Shown here: positions 1 to 6,452 of the stretch, piece by piece
Position numbering within the stretch: the stretch's first letter is position 1
How the letters are laid out: every line of letters starts with the position of its first letter
From: Gammaproteobacteria bacterium UBA3532
GTDB lineage: Bacteria; Pseudomonadota; Gammaproteobacteria; Enterobacterales; UBA3532
DNA length: 7,971 bases
Direction: 5' to 3'
Assembly (NCBI GenBank): GCA_002376965.1
Contig: DFOV01000105.1
Location: 1-7,971 of the forward strand
Made by a program: the position numbers and the translations under genes
Notes under the pieces: model-generated
Seen by the model: only the letters and a program-made list of their open reading frames with translations
What the model was told of the DNA's origin: nothing
Databases searched by the model: none

Positions 1-243
1 CCCGTTGAGCTTAAGCTGGATCGTTTGGAGCAGAAGCTTCAAAACGGTCAGTTTGACGAAGTTATTTTAGCGACTAACCCCACCATTGAAGGCGACGCTA
101 CAGCAAATTATATTGCGGATATAGCGAAAGGTCTTGGAATAAAAGCATCTCGAATCGCTCACGGAATCCCGATGGGAGGAGAGCTTGAGTTCGTTGATGG
201 TAGCACCATTGCTCAGTCCTTTAGTGGCCGACGCGCGCTATAA
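1..243 (+). CDS. recR: Recombination protein RecR, C-terminal part (5' truncated by window edge)
   Basis: RecR works with RecF and RecO to load RecA onto gapped or SSB-coated single-stranded DNA during recombinational repair. The reading frame is open from base 1 and ends at TAA 241-243, so only about the last 80 residues are present. They cover the end of the Toprim domain and the C-terminal tail. Family hallmarks visible are [16 protein letters not shown] and [17 protein letters not shown], followed by the terminal SGRR, all very close to the E. coli sequence as I recall it. The N-terminal helix-hairpin-helix and Cys4 zinc finger lie outside the window. The upstream dnaX-ybaB genes usual for this locus would be expected just before it. 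No clear terminator follows. Identification is firm. Confidence 0.96.
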   Translation, partial: PVELKLDRLEQKLQNGQFDEVILATNPTIEGDATANYIADIAKGLGIKASRIAHGIPMGGELEFVDGSTIAQSFSGRRAL

Positions 244-318
244 TCATTACCCTCAAACTTTCCAATTTGCCGTCTGTTAATCCTGATTACTTTTTAAACG
301 TGTGACTTTTGCATTTAC

Positions 319-327
319 TGCTATAGT
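319..327 (+). promoter_or_regulatory. Possible extended -10 promoter for the hicB-like/methyltransferase unit
   Basis: TGCTATAGT fits an extended -10 element (TGn followed by TATAGT, one mismatch to TATAAT). The start codon of the next gene lies 34 bases downstream of it. No good -35 hexamer is seen at 16-18 bases spacing, which is tolerable for an extended -10 promoter. The gap of 117 bases after recR supports a separate promoter here. This is inference from motif match only. Confidence 0.35.
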
Positions 328-360
328 TAATGCAGACGTTAGTGATAAGAGTAGTTTGGT

Positions 361-702
361 ATGTTAACGCACAAAGGGTTTGTGGCCCATATAGACTACG
401 ATGAAGATGCCGGTATGTTGACAGGTGAGGTGCTCAATGCTCCTGACGTGCTGGTGTTTAGTGGCCGGAGCGCTGGAGAATTAAAGGAAGCCTTTGAAAA
501 AACCATTAACGAATACCTTCGTTTTTGCGAAATAGAAGGCGAGCCCAAAGTGAGTCAGTTTGTGTCAAATCTGGCTTTACGTATTAACTCCGAGCACTAT
601 CGAAGAATATTGGGGGCGGCCCGAAAACAGAATAAAAATGTTGAACAGTGGGCCTTGGAAGTTTTAGAGCAGGCAGCGATTGAACGCGCAGGTAAAAAAT
701 AA
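361..702 (+). CDS. Solitary HicB-like protein (HicB-fold plus ribbon-helix-helix-like C-terminus)
   Basis: This 113-residue protein resembles the longer HicB-family antitoxins. Residues 1-60 carry the HicB partial RNase-H-like fold (start MLTHKGFVAHIDYDEDAGML, then GEVLNAPDVLVFSG and the ELKEAFEKTINEYLRFC helix). Residues 68-103 look like a ribbon-helix-helix/Arc-type DNA-binding segment (strand VSNLALRI, helix SEHYRRILGAARKQ, then NVEQWALEVLEQA). In a type II toxin-antitoxin pair the antitoxin would neutralise a small HicA mRNA interferase. No HicA-like ORF (about 60 residues, with a double-stranded-RNA-binding fold and catalytic His) lies on either side, so it may be an orphan regulator. 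Its TAA overlaps the ATG of the next gene by one base, which suggests translational coupling. AAGAG at about 347-351 can serve as Shine-Dalgarno. The family call is good; the role as an antitoxin is unproven. Confidence 0.85.
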   Translation: MLTHKGFVAHIDYDEDAGMLTGEVLNAPDVLVFSGRSAGELKEAFEKTINEYLRFCEIEGEPKVSQFVSNLALRINSEHYRRILGAARKQNKNVEQWALEVLEQAAIERAGKK

Positions 703-1337
703 TGAAAGATATTATTAATCCTCAAATCGAACAGTATATCGAAAAACATACTCGGCAAGAGTCGCCACTATTGCGCCAAATTGCCTCTGACACACAAGAG
801 CATCCCAATGCCCAGATGCTAACGGGAAAAGTGGAAGGCCAGCTTTTGCGCATGCTGGTTAAACTGGTGAGAGCAAAACGGGTTTTCGAGATCGGCTGTT
901 TCACCGGCTATTCCGCTTTGACTATGGCAGAAGCGATGCCGCATGATGGTGAAGTCATCACCTGCGAAATTGATGAGCAGGTTGCTCATGATGCCCAAAA
1001 CTACTTTTCGCTAAGCCCTCATGGCTACAAAATCAAACTAAGAATAGGCCATGCGACCGATGTCATCCGAGCTGTGCCAAACGATCTGGATCTTATCTTT
1101 ATCGATGCCGATAAAGAAAATGTTTTAAGCTACTACAATGCGGTGAAACCCAAATTGCGCAAGGGCGGCTTGTTGGTGGTTGATAACGTGCTGTGGTCAG
1201 GAAAAGTTATTCACCCGAATGACTCTGAGGCGATGGCGCTTGATACCTTAAATAAACGCATCATGGTTGATCCGCAGATGGAAAATATTATTCTGCCAGT
1301 GCGGGATGGGGTGCAGGTTGCTATGAAGAAGCCTTAG
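702..1337 (+). CDS. Class I SAM-dependent O-methyltransferase, caffeoyl-CoA OMT-like (COG4122 type)
   Basis: This 211-residue Rossmann-fold methyltransferase probably transfers a methyl group from SAM to a catechol-type hydroxyl. The SAM-binding motif I is FEIGCFTGYSAL (62-73), with the acidic residue that binds the SAM ribose in CEID (E89). The metal-binding set typical of cation-dependent OMTs is present: D135 in IFIDADKEN, then D161-N162 in VVDNVLWSGKV. The D-to-DN spacing of 26 matches plant caffeoyl-CoA OMTs, so it is probably Mg2+-dependent. The length is normal for bacterial members. The ATG overlaps the previous stop (TAATG), with a CAGG ribosome-binding match inside the upstream gene, so the two are likely one transcript. 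It is cytoplasmic by composition. The true substrate cannot be read from the sequence. Confidence 0.93.
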   Translation: MKDIINPQIEQYIEKHTRQESPLLRQIASDTQEHPNAQMLTGKVEGQLLRMLVKLVRAKRVFEIGCFTGYSALTMAEAMPHDGEVITCEIDEQVAHDAQNYFSLSPHGYKIKLRIGHATDVIRAVPNDLDLIFIDADKENVLSYYNAVKPKLRKGGLLVVDNVLWSGKVIHPNDSEAMALDTLNKRIMVDPQMENIILPVRDGVQVAMKKP

Positions 1338-1362
1338 GTTGAGTGGCGCACATGCACCAGGG

Positions 1363-1392
1363 GGCCGAGGGCGAGGTTACAGATCCTTGGCC
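1363..1392 (+). terminator. Stem-loop between convergent genes (weak terminator candidate)
   Basis: GGCCGAGG (1363-1370) pairs with CCTTGGCC (1385-1392) to form an 8-bp stem with one G-U pair and a 14-base loop. It lies between the end of the methyltransferase and the convergent end of the membrane-protein gene. No U-tract follows, so intrinsic termination is doubtful. On the - strand the stem has one A-C mismatch. Confidence 0.3.
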
Positions 1393-1403
1393 TGTTAACT
1401 AAT

Positions 1404-1772
1404 TTAGTAGAATTTTTTATTTCCTAACGCCCCTTCTTTTGCAAAAGCGAAAAAAACTTTTGACGTAACTAATGAAGCATAAAAACCAATTAAAACAGGT
1501 TTGAACTCGTATATAGCCTCATTTGTACCTAGCAGGAAAAACAATACTCCGAGAATTGCAAGAATCACTATGGATTCTACTAAATTATCTCCGTTGACCG
1601 TAAAAATGATGTTAATAATAAAAAATAAGGGTAATAGCCAGTATTCTACATTTTCAGCTAATACATATATAAAAAACCAACCAAAAGTGCTTGAAATAAA
1701 GCTTATACCAAGCAACCAAACCAAGTAAACCAAATTTACACCTCTCAGTTTGGAAATAAAGTAAGCAAACAC
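1404..1772 (-). CDS. Small multi-pass membrane protein, unknown function
   Basis: I do not recognise this family. The 122-residue reading (GTG at 1772-1770) has about four hydrophobic segments: roughly 14-38 (VYLVWLLGISF), 44-59 (WLLPLFFIINIIF), 65-82 (SIVILAILGVLFFLL) and a weaker one at 91-110. The tail AKEGALGNKKFY is short and charged. There are no cysteines and no catalytic motif. The start is uncertain. Inside the ORF the sequence AGAGGTGTAAAT precedes an in-frame TTG (1733-1731) and nearly copies the leader of the neighbouring Sel1-type gene. The true product may therefore be 109 residues beginning at the first membrane segment. The gene is AT-rich (15 G+C in the 60 bases 1621-1680), unlike its flanks. 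It lies downstream of the Sel1-type gene on the same strand, perhaps co-transcribed, and converges with the methyltransferase. Being a real gene is likely but not certain. Confidence 0.6.
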   Translation of the reverse strand: MFAYFISKLRGVNLVYLVWLLGISFISSTFGWFFIYVLAENVEYWLLPLFFIINIIFTVNGDNLVESIVILAILGVLFFLLGTNEAIYEFKPVLIGFYASLVTSKVFFAFAKEGALGNKKFY

Positions 1773-1816
1773 CCAGTATATGTAGCTAGATAGCCTCGGT
1801 CACCCGATAGGGGGAA

Positions 1817-2395
1817 CTATTTGAAAAGAACCGACTTAGCAAATTTTTCTGAAGCATTAATTTGTTCTTTTGACAATTTCCCTTCCAGCTCTCTAATTTC
1901 TCTAGTTACATCAAGATGAATATTTTTATCATTTTCATCTAGTTCATCGGCGTTCGGATAAATAGTCAGAATTGAACGGTACCACCCTAATGCGGTAACC
2001 AAATTCTTATGCTCGAAATTTTCGTCAGAATAGGCGAAACCCAGGTGCCTACGAGCTTCTAGAACTCCACTTTTTGCTGAATTTAACCAATGTCTAACCG
2101 CAGTATTCCTGTCCTGAATAATACCAAGCCCATGATACCTGAGATAGTTCAATGTGCTTTTAGCTATAGCTTGAGTTTGGTTATCACCTTTATATTTTGC
2201 TTCCAGCGACAATAAATATTCCCAATGTGCGGCTGCTACACTGTATACTTCATTGCGATAGGCTGCTGTTCCCATATAAAATTGACATTCAATATCGGTA
2301 TACTCCAGCTTCTCTAAGTGTTTCACTTTGCATTCTTCAGCTGCAACTTGTGAAGAAATAAAAGCTATTGCAAATACCAGTTTCGTAACCTTCAT
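1817..2395 (-). CDS. Secreted/periplasmic Sel1-like repeat (SLR) protein, unknown function
   Basis: This 192-residue protein begins with a Sec signal peptide: MKVTK, hydrophobic LVFAIAFISS, then a VAA-E cleavage site after residue 19. Mature residues about 77-148 contain two Sel1-like (TPR-related) helical repeats. They are recognisable from YLRYHGLGIIQDRNTAVRHW, which has the G-G-x-x-x-D-x-x-A-x-x-W pattern, followed by LNSAKSGVLEARRHLGFAY and NLVTALGWYRS. The C-terminal helix KLSKEQINASEKFAKS resembles the end of many SLR proteins. Two cysteines (22 and 37) near the mature N-terminus could form a periplasmic disulfide. SLR proteins usually act as protein-protein scaffolds, and no enzymatic motif is visible. 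The ATG at 2395 has a good GAGG ribosome-binding site five bases upstream. Base composition is AT-rich like the neighbouring membrane-protein gene, suggesting acquisition. Its partner is unknown. Confidence 0.85.
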   Translation of the reverse strand: MKVTKLVFAIAFISSQVAAEECKVKHLEKLEYTDIECQFYMGTAAYRNEVYSVAAAHWEYLLSLEAKYKGDNQTQAIAKSTLNYLRYHGLGIIQDRNTAVRHWLNSAKSGVLEARRHLGFAYSDENFEHKNLVTALGWYRSILTIYPNADELDENDKNIHLDVTREIRELEGKLSKEQINASEKFAKSVLFK

Positions 2396-2412
2396 TTACA
2401 CCTCAGTTAGAA

Positions 2413-2421
2413 TTTATCGCA
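2413..2421 (-). promoter_or_regulatory. Possible extended -10 for the - strand Sel1-type gene
   Basis: On the - strand the sequence TGCGATAAA reads as an extended -10 (TGn plus a GATAAA hexamer), about 17 bases before the ATG at 2395. A -35 at 17-bp spacing is poor (GTTCCT). A transcript starting here would have a very short leader just containing the GAGG site. This is motif-level evidence only. Confidence 0.22.
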
Positions 2422-2433
2422 CCCAACATTGCG

Positions 2434-2523
2434 TTAGGAACGGGACAATTTCCAGATATCCCGTCCATTAATTTTCTTGGCCAGAATATGCATCACCACG
2501 AAGAACCATGCTATAACTAGAGT
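2434..2523 (-). pseudogene. Possible C-terminal remnant of a - strand membrane-protein gene
   Basis: A 29-codon reading frame without a start codon runs from just after an in-frame TAG (2526-2524) to a TAA (2436-2434). The product has one hydrophobic stretch (LVIAWFFVVMHIL) followed by a basic tail (AKKINGRDIWKLSRS), a typical look for the end of an inner-membrane protein. It stops 38 bases before the ATG of the Sel1-type gene, a spacing natural for an upstream operon member whose 5' part has been lost. Short open frames of this length also arise by chance, so this is tentative. Confidence 0.25.
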
Positions 2524-2663
2524 CTACAGAATTTAACTAATAAAGCGAACCTGAAAAATACGGTAGGCTTCCGTCGCTAATGGTTACACAGATCCCCGCC
2601 AAATCAGAAGCCCAGCGTAACGTCATACTCTGCTGCTTTTTTACAAAGTTTTTCTTCCTGCCC

Positions 2664-2691
2664 CTTGATCTCAATACTTACGACCCCATTT
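2664..2691 (+). promoter_or_regulatory. Sigma-32 (RpoH) heat-shock promoter for htpG
   Basis: CTTGATC (2664-2670), preceded by CCC, matches the RpoH -35 consensus CTTGAAA in five of seven places. CCCCATTT (2684-2691) matches the -10 consensus CCCCATnT completely. The spacer is 13 bases, inside the range known for E. coli heat-shock promoters. Transcription would start near 2697-2700, leaving about 120 bases of leader before the ATG of htpG, itself a known RpoH-regulon member. The sequence match plus the gene downstream makes this a strong call. Confidence 0.82.
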
Positions 2692-2821
2692 CTTTTTCAC
2701 GTGGATGAGACCCTGAATAAGGAATGTCTGCATTCGTTAAACGGCTGTTGAGCTGCTATTTGGGTTCTTCTAGCCTTGATGGATTTAATTAACCGATTGA
2801 AATGTGATAGGTAGTGCCAAT

Positions 2822-4747
2822 ATGACTGTAGAAGCCAATAAACAGACGCATGGTTTCCAAGCGGAAGTTAAGCAAATTCTCAAATTGATGATTAACTCTC
2901 TTTACTCGAATAAAGAAATCTTTATTCGTGAGTTGATTTCGAATGCATCAGATGCCGCAGATAAGTTGAGATTTAAAGCCCTTTCCAATAACGACTTGTA
3001 CGAAGGTGATGGTGATCTGCGCGTGCGTGTCGAGTTCGATAGTGATGCCCGTACTGTTACTATTTCTGATAATGGTATTGGTATGAGCCGTGAGGAAGTT
3101 GTCGACAACCTCGGGACTATCGCCAAGTCTGGCACCGCCCAGTTTTTCTCGCAGCTGACTGGCGACCAGGCTAAAGATTCCAAATTGATCGGTCAGTTCG
3201 GTGTTGGTTTTTATTCGTCATTCATTGTTGCGGACTCAGTTACAGTTGAAACGCGTGCTGCCGGAACGGCTGCTGCTGATGGGGTACGCTGGATTTCTAA
3301 TGGTGATGGTGAGTACAGCGTAGAATCTATCGAGAAGGCTGAGCGCGGTACTAAAATCATTTTGCACCTGCGTGAAGGTGAAGATGAATTTTTGAATGAT
3401 TGGAAACTACGTAGCCTGGTTACCAAATATTCAGACCATATTGATGTTTCTGTCGAGATGCTTAAGCAGCCTACACCAGAATATGACGATGAAGGAAACG
3501 TCGTTGAGAAAGATGAAGAGCCTGTTATCGAGTTTGAAAAGGTCAATAAGGCTGAGGCCTTGTGGACTATGTCGAAAAGAGATATCAAGGATGAAGAATA
3601 CAACGAGTTTTATAAGCATATTGCACATGACTACCAAGACCCTCTTTTGTGGTCGCATAACAAGGTCGAAGGTAAGTTGGAATACACTTCTTTGATGTAT
3701 ATTCCTTCAAAAGCGCCATTTGACCTTTGGAATCGTGATCATAAGAAAGGCATCAAGCTCTATGTGCAGCGCGTATTCATTATGGATGATGCGGAAGTCT
3801 TTATGCCAAACTACCTGCGTTTTGTTAAAGGCTTGGTAGACTCAAATGACCTACCGCTAAATGTATCTCGTGAAATTCTTCAAGATAGTAAGGTTACACA
3901 GAGCATCCGTAATGCATGTGTTAAGCGAATCCTTCAGTCGTTACAGGCGCTTGCTGATGATGACAAAGAAAAATACGCATCATTCTGGAAAGAGTTTGGT
4001 CAGGTGCTGAAAGAAGGCCCGGCTGAAGACTTCTCTAACCGCGAAAACATCGCCAAGCTGCTACGATTCAGTTCAACTGAAACAGACAAAGATGACCAGA
4101 GTGTGTCTTTGGACGACTACATCAGCCGCATGAAAGAAGGTCAGGATAAGATATATTTTATCACTGCAGAAAGCTTTGCCGCTGCGAAAAACAGCCCTCA
4201 TCTGGAGATCTTCCGTAAGAAAGGTATTGAGGTTCTGTTGATGAGCGATCGCGTTGATGATTGGCTGATGTCTCACCTGAACGACTACGATGGCAAGAGC
4301 TTCCAGTCTGTCGCTAAAGGCAAGCTTGATCTTGGTGATCTAGAGGAGCAGGAAGACAAAGAAGAGCAGGAAAAAACGGAAGAAGAATACAAAAGCCTCA
4401 TTGAGCAGATTCAAAATGTGCTTAAAGAGCGCGTAAAAGAAGTTCGCTTGACCTTCCGCCTGACTTCATCGCCAGCTTGTATTGTTGCTGATGAGCACGA
4501 TATGGGCTCGCAAATGAAACGCATCCTTCAGGCGGCTGGACAAGATGTGCCAGAAACCAAGCCGATATTCGAGGTTAACCCTGAGCATGCTCTGATCAAA
4601 CAATTACACGGTGAGCAAGACGACGCCAAATTCGCTCAGTGGGTCGATGTACTATTTGAGCAGGCAGTTCTTGCTGAAAGTGGTCACTTAGACGATCCAG
4701 CTGGTTTTGTCGCCAAGCTAAATCAGTTGTTGCTTGAGCGCGCCTAA
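2822..4747 (+). CDS. htpG: Chaperone protein HtpG (bacterial Hsp90)
   Basis: HtpG is the cytosolic dimeric Hsp90 chaperone, which uses ATP-driven clamp closure to remodel late folding intermediates with DnaK. The ATG at 2822 gives 641 residues, close to the usual 620-640. A GTG at 2804 would add six residues, but family N-termini ([10 protein letters not shown]..) and the AGG at 2809-2811 favour the ATG. The N-terminal GHKL ATPase domain shows [14 protein letters not shown] (E37, N41), DNGIGM (D83), [19 protein letters not shown] (124-134) and GTKIILHL (176-183). A charged linker follows (about 219-238). The middle domain has the ATP-contacting arginine in [10 protein letters not shown] (R350). 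The C-terminal dimerisation domain runs from about 530 to the end and lacks MEEVD, as in bacteria. The gene is monocistronic: sigma-32 promoter upstream, strong terminator downstream. Confidence 0.98.
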   Translation: MTVEANKQTHGFQAEVKQILKLMINSLYSNKEIFIRELISNASDAADKLRFKALSNNDLYEGDGDLRVRVEFDSDARTVTISDNGIGMSREEVVDNLGTIAKSGTAQFFSQLTGDQAKDSKLIGQFGVGFYSSFIVADSVTVETRAAGTAAADGVRWISNGDGEYSVESIEKAERGTKIILHLREGEDEFLNDWKLRSLVTKYSDHIDVSVEMLKQPTPEYDDEGNVVEKDEEPVIEFEKVNKAEALWTMSKRDIKDEEYNEFYKHIAHDYQDPLLWSHNKVEGKLEYTSLMYIPSKAPFDLWNRDHKKGIKLYVQRVFIMDDAEVFMPNYLRFVKGLVDSNDLPLNVSREILQDSKVTQSIRNACVKRILQSLQALADDDKEKYASFWKEFGQVLKEGPAEDFSNRENIAKLLRFSSTETDKDDQSVSLDDYISRMKEGQDKIYFITAESFAAAKNSPHLEIFRKKGIEVLLMSDRVDDWLMSHLNDYDGKSFQSVAKGKLDLGDLEEQEDKEEQEKTEEEYKSLIEQIQNVLKERVKEVRLTFRLTSSPACIVADEHDMGSQMKRILQAAGQDVPETKPIFEVNPEHALIKQLHGEQDDAKFAQWVDVLFEQAVLAESGHLDDPAGFVAKLNQLLLERA

Positions 4748-4771
4748 GCGAACATTTTAGTTAGAGCATCA

Positions 4772-4812
4772 ATCACAAAAAAGCCCGTCAACTCGACGGG
4801 CTTTTTTGTGAT
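4772..4812. terminator. Bidirectional intrinsic terminator after htpG
   Basis: A perfect 18-bp inverted repeat (4772-4789 with 4795-4812) has a 5-base loop AACTC. The GC core is GCCCGTC/GACGGGC. The outer arm is A6 on the left and T6 on the right, so a U-tract follows the core hairpin on either strand. It begins 25 bases after the htpG stop. Confidence 0.93.
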
Positions 4813-4852
4813 CCAAACACGGTCATAACGCTCAAATTATGCTAATGTGTTA

Positions 4853-4864
4853 GTACACCTGTAC
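4853..4864. promoter_or_regulatory. Short dyad in the 5' region of the YbaK-HDOD gene
   Basis: GTACA-CC-TGTAC is an inverted repeat with 5-bp arms, 25 bases before the start codon. A second palindrome, GTTATAAC (4879-4886), ends three bases before the ATG. The 77-base gap after the terminator must hold the promoter. TATGCT at about 4838 is the only -10-like match I see, without a matching -35. These dyads could bind a regulator, but such short ones occur by chance. Confidence 0.25.
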
Positions 4865-4889
4865 ATGGGATAACAACGGTTATAACGAT

Positions 4890-6320
4890 ATGAGCATAGC
4901 CCCTCGATTGCAACACTACCTGGATAGCCACCATGCGCGATATGAATTACTGGAGCGAAATCGTGAGAGGGGGCTTGAAGTGGCCGCTAAAGCATCCGGT
5001 TTTCCCTTCGAGAAAGTTGCGCGAGCTACGATTTTGGAAGACGAGAAAGGGCTGGTTCTTGCGGTTACTCATTTAGGTGCCCTGATAGATATCAATCGTC
5101 TGAATGAGTATATGGAACGCAATTTTAAGCCTCTGGCTGGTTCTTTAATCGATAGAATATTTCACGACTGTGCGCCGGGCTGTCACCCTCCTGTAGGTGG
5201 GGCGTATCGGTTAGAAGTGATCGTTGATCAGAGTTTGGATGAGGCTGACGTGCTATATTTTGAGCCGGGATCTATCGATGCCTGGATTAAAATGCCCAAA
5301 GATGAATTTTTGAGAGTTATAAACCCATCATCGACCTTTCGTTGCTCTAGCCCCATTCCCAAATCAGAAGATGTTTGCCTGCAGCAGTCGAATGCTGGTG
5401 GCAAAAATAAAATCCCTAAGCCATCTATTACGGATGAAGAAATCACGGCCCGATTGAGACAAGTTCATCGGCTTCCGGCAATGCCTAATATCGCGGTGTC
5501 TGTATTAAAATTAGTGAATGATCCTGATGCTACCGTAGAGCAGCTGTCGCGGTTAATTGAAAAAGATCCGAGCATTGCTGCACAGGTAATCCGCTATGCC
5601 CAGTCGCCTTACTACGGTTATCGCGGCAAGGTAGACTCCATTCAAACGGCGATAGTGCGTGTATTAGGATTCGAACTGGTAAGCCACATTGCTATAAGCG
5701 TATCACTAGGGCAGCAGTTTAATCTGCCCAATACGGGGCCGATTGGCCTGGCTAACTATTGGAAGCATGCTGTCTATTCGGCAACGCTGGCTCAAAGCAT
5801 TGCTTCACATCTTGACCCTGGTCATAAAGTCTTACCCGGCTTGGCTTATCTATGCGGATTATTACATAACTTTGGTATTCTCGTTCTGGGGCATCTATTT
5901 CAACCGGAATTCTATTTGTTGAACAAGTTGGCAGCGACAAACCCTGGTTGCTCTATTGTTGATATTGAAGCGCGGTTGTTAGGCTTAGGGAGCGGCGAGA
6001 ACCTGATGCGTTTGGGCCATGCCTACATGGGCGGATGGTTGATGCGATACTGGCAGATGCCTGATGTACTGGCTGTTGTTGCCGAGAAACATCATCAAGA
6101 TTACCAGGGCGATCACCAACTGTATGTGCGCATTATTCAGGTCGTCAATATCGTATTGGCGCGCAAGGCTATCAGTGATGTGGCAAAAGACGATATTCCC
6201 GTCGCATGGTTAGAAGAACTAGGCTGCGATGCGAGCTTAATCAATGGTTTAGCAGAGCGCTTATTTGAAAACGAAGATGCGCTAGATGGTATGGCGGGTT
6301 GTTTTCTACGCGCTTCGTAG
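4890..6320 (+). CDS. YbaK-like (aminoacyl-tRNA deacylase-like) domain fused to HDOD domain
   Basis: This 476-residue two-domain protein has a YbaK/ProRS-editing-like fold at residues 1-150. Recognisable parts are the RYELLERN start, FEKVARATILEDEKGLVLAV, CAPGCHPPVGGAYRLEVIVD and DVLYFEPGSIDAWIKM. Free-standing YbaK hydrolyses mischarged Cys-tRNA-Pro. The lysine normally found in the VAK(T/A) segment appears as arginine here (VARAT, about R45), so deacylation may be lost. A linker at about 150-180 leads to an HDOD domain (about 185-395: RLPAMPNIAVSVLKLVNDPDATVEQLSRLIEKDPSIAAQV). Its HD-like motif is degenerate (LLHNFG at about 325-330), as expected for HDOD proteins, which are thought to be signalling or scaffold modules rather than phosphohydrolases. 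The ATG at 4890 lacks a strong Shine-Dalgarno. The gene has its own promoter region after the htpG terminator. Domain calls are secure; cellular role is unknown. Confidence 0.88.
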   Translation: MSIAPRLQHYLDSHHARYELLERNRERGLEVAAKASGFPFEKVARATILEDEKGLVLAVTHLGALIDINRLNEYMERNFKPLAGSLIDRIFHDCAPGCHPPVGGAYRLEVIVDQSLDEADVLYFEPGSIDAWIKMPKDEFLRVINPSSTFRCSSPIPKSEDVCLQQSNAGGKNKIPKPSITDEEITARLRQVHRLPAMPNIAVSVLKLVNDPDATVEQLSRLIEKDPSIAAQVIRYAQSPYYGYRGKVDSIQTAIVRVLGFELVSHIAISVSLGQQFNLPNTGPIGLANYWKHAVYSATLAQSIASHLDPGHKVLPGLAYLCGLLHNFGILVLGHLFQPEFYLLNKLAATNPGCSIVDIEARLLGLGSGENLMRLGHAYMGGWLMRYWQMPDVLAVVAEKHHQDYQGDHQLYVRIIQVVNIVLARKAISDVAKDDIPVAWLEELGCDASLINGLAERLFENEDALDGMAGCFLRAS

Positions 6321-6452
6321 TTGCCCAATTAATTTCCCTCTTGTCGAATACTTTGTGTGCGTGTATGGTTACAGCAGTCTGGCGCTCCCGCTATGCCAAG
6401 ACCCTGTTGTTAGTGCTGTATCGCCACCGACCAGGGTTTAAATACCGAATAA

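Larger units (their letters stand above)
2396..2821. other. 426-base intergenic region between divergent Sel1-type gene and htpG
   Basis: No convincing complete gene is present. On the - strand I see two short open frames lacking starts (2434-2523 and 2604-2696) that might be debris of a displaced gene. On the + strand the region carries the sigma-32 promoter of htpG at 2664-2691 and about 120 bases of untranslated leader. A 6-bp hairpin is possible at about 2439-2463 (ACGGGA with TCCCGT), with no U-tract. Confidence 0.6.

Noticed and set aside
361..702. A complete HicAB toxin-antitoxin system
   Set aside because: No HicA-sized ORF is found in the 117-base gap before or in the gene after it; the neighbour is a methyltransferase.
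1501..1728. 75-codon + strand ORF opposite the membrane-protein gene
   Set aside because: It is antisense to the - strand ORF, whose product has organised membrane segments. The + reading has no family features and no ribosome site.
1421..2440. Inverted copies of GCGTTAGGAA near 1421-1430 (- strand) and 2431-2440 (+ strand), plus GTTGGGT upstream of the Sel1-type gene, suggesting integron attC sites
   Set aside because: The 10-bp pair is about 1 kb apart, too far for one attC, and one copy lies inside the coding end of the membrane-protein gene. No paired RYYYAAC/GTTRRRY arms with an imperfect stem of normal attC length could be drawn. A 10-mer inverted pair is expected by chance at this scale.
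3396..3695. 99-codon + strand ORF inside htpG
   Set aside because: Out-of-frame shadow of a fully conserved HtpG coding sequence.
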